From the NCBI GenBank assembly GCA_021786815.1, contig JAJYMR010000145.1, forward strand, positions 1 through 13,799: a stretch of DNA of 13,799 bases, read 5' to 3'. A model generated the notes under the pieces. That model was not told where the DNA came from, made no database searches, and was given only the letters and a program-made list of their open reading frames with translations. This DNA comes from Deltaproteobacteria bacterium (GTDB lineage Bacteria; Desulfobacterota; Binatia; Binatales; Binataceae). Shown one piece after another: positions 13,576 to 13,799 of this stretch (position 1 is its first letter; each line of letters starts with the position of its first letter). The translations under genes and the position numbers were made by a program.

Positions 13576-13690
13576 CGCCTCGCGCCTTGGGCGGCTCACG
13601 ACCGAAGCGACTGTACTGCAAAACCGGCGAAAGATTTGGTAGCTGGCGCGCAGGTCTCTAACCGCGACCTCGGGCTTGTAAGGCCGGTCG

Positions 13691-13799
13691 ATGAAGGGCC
13701 GCGCGATCCTGCGCCTATATGAAAATCCGCGTATGTGCGCGAAAAATCACAAAAGTCGCGATTTCAGCACTCCCAATTCGCCCGCTGGACACCACGACG
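13691..13799 (+). CDS. short open frame running off the window end, uncertain
   Basis: An ATG at 13691 has AAGG 7 bases upstream and stays open for 36 codons to the window edge (starts MKGRAILRLYENPRMC). Composition is not diagnostic and no family is recognised. It may be the start of a gene or chance. Confidence 0.2.
   Translation, partial: MKGRAILRLYENPRMCAKNHKSRDFSTPNSPAGHHD

Noticed and set aside
13625..13680. tRNA-like text (GGTAGCTGGCGCGC with CTCTAAC)
   Set aside because: There is no acceptor stem and no GGTTCGA T-loop, so it does not fold as a tRNA.

Overview
This window looks like chromosomal DNA of a GC-rich, Gram-negative-type, aerobic or microaerobic bacterium. It carries a lipoprotein, a Sec-exported cupredoxin and a B-family (ba3-like) haem-copper oxidase. 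The gene mix resembles what is seen in Desulfobacterota/Binatota-like or other deltaproteobacterial genomes, but nothing here fixes the taxonomy. There is no rRNA, convincing tRNA, transposase, phage gene or CRISPR array.

Layout. 1-1340 (+): the 3' end of a DedA/PAP2-type membrane protein whose phosphatase motifs look lost, then a membrane-anchored protein built of about seven 23-25-residue repeats. 1640-2970 (+): a type II sulfide:quinone oxidoreductase with both catalytic cysteines. It converges, across a strong hairpin, on a minus-strand block (6190 down to 3062). That block encodes a small two-helix membrane protein, a 48-aa subunit IIa, a CuA-bearing subunit II, a catalytic subunit I and a cupin. 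It has a recognisable promoter whose -35 lies inside a perfect 9-7-9 inverted repeat. 6473-8254 (+): a DUF885 lipoprotein with HExxPGH zinc-protease features. 11200 down to 8313 (-): csoR-copA, with a textbook RcnR/CsoR-type G-tract operator over the csoR -10 and start. CopA carries an unusual C-terminal extension of two Cys/His/Met half-repeats, with its own internal Shine-Dalgarno and ATG. 11945-11340 (-): clpP with a strong intrinsic terminator and no clpX beside it. 12029-12568 (+): an exported type-1-copper protein. 12600-13799: a possible glutamyl-tRNA synthetase C-terminal remnant, then a less GC-rich stretch with an isoprenylcysteine-methyltransferase-family membrane protein.

How the genes fit together. 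The themes are sulfide oxidation to the quinone pool, oxygen reduction by a ba3-type oxidase, and copper handling (CsoR sensor, CopA exporter with a possible accessory metal-binding module, and a cupredoxin). The oxidase needs copper for CuA and CuB, and haem-copper oxidases are poisoned by sulfide, so the neighbourhood makes biochemical sense. Co-regulation of these separate units is inference. The most novel-looking item is the CopA-ribbon fusion with an internal translation start; the best-supported regulatory item is the csoR operator.
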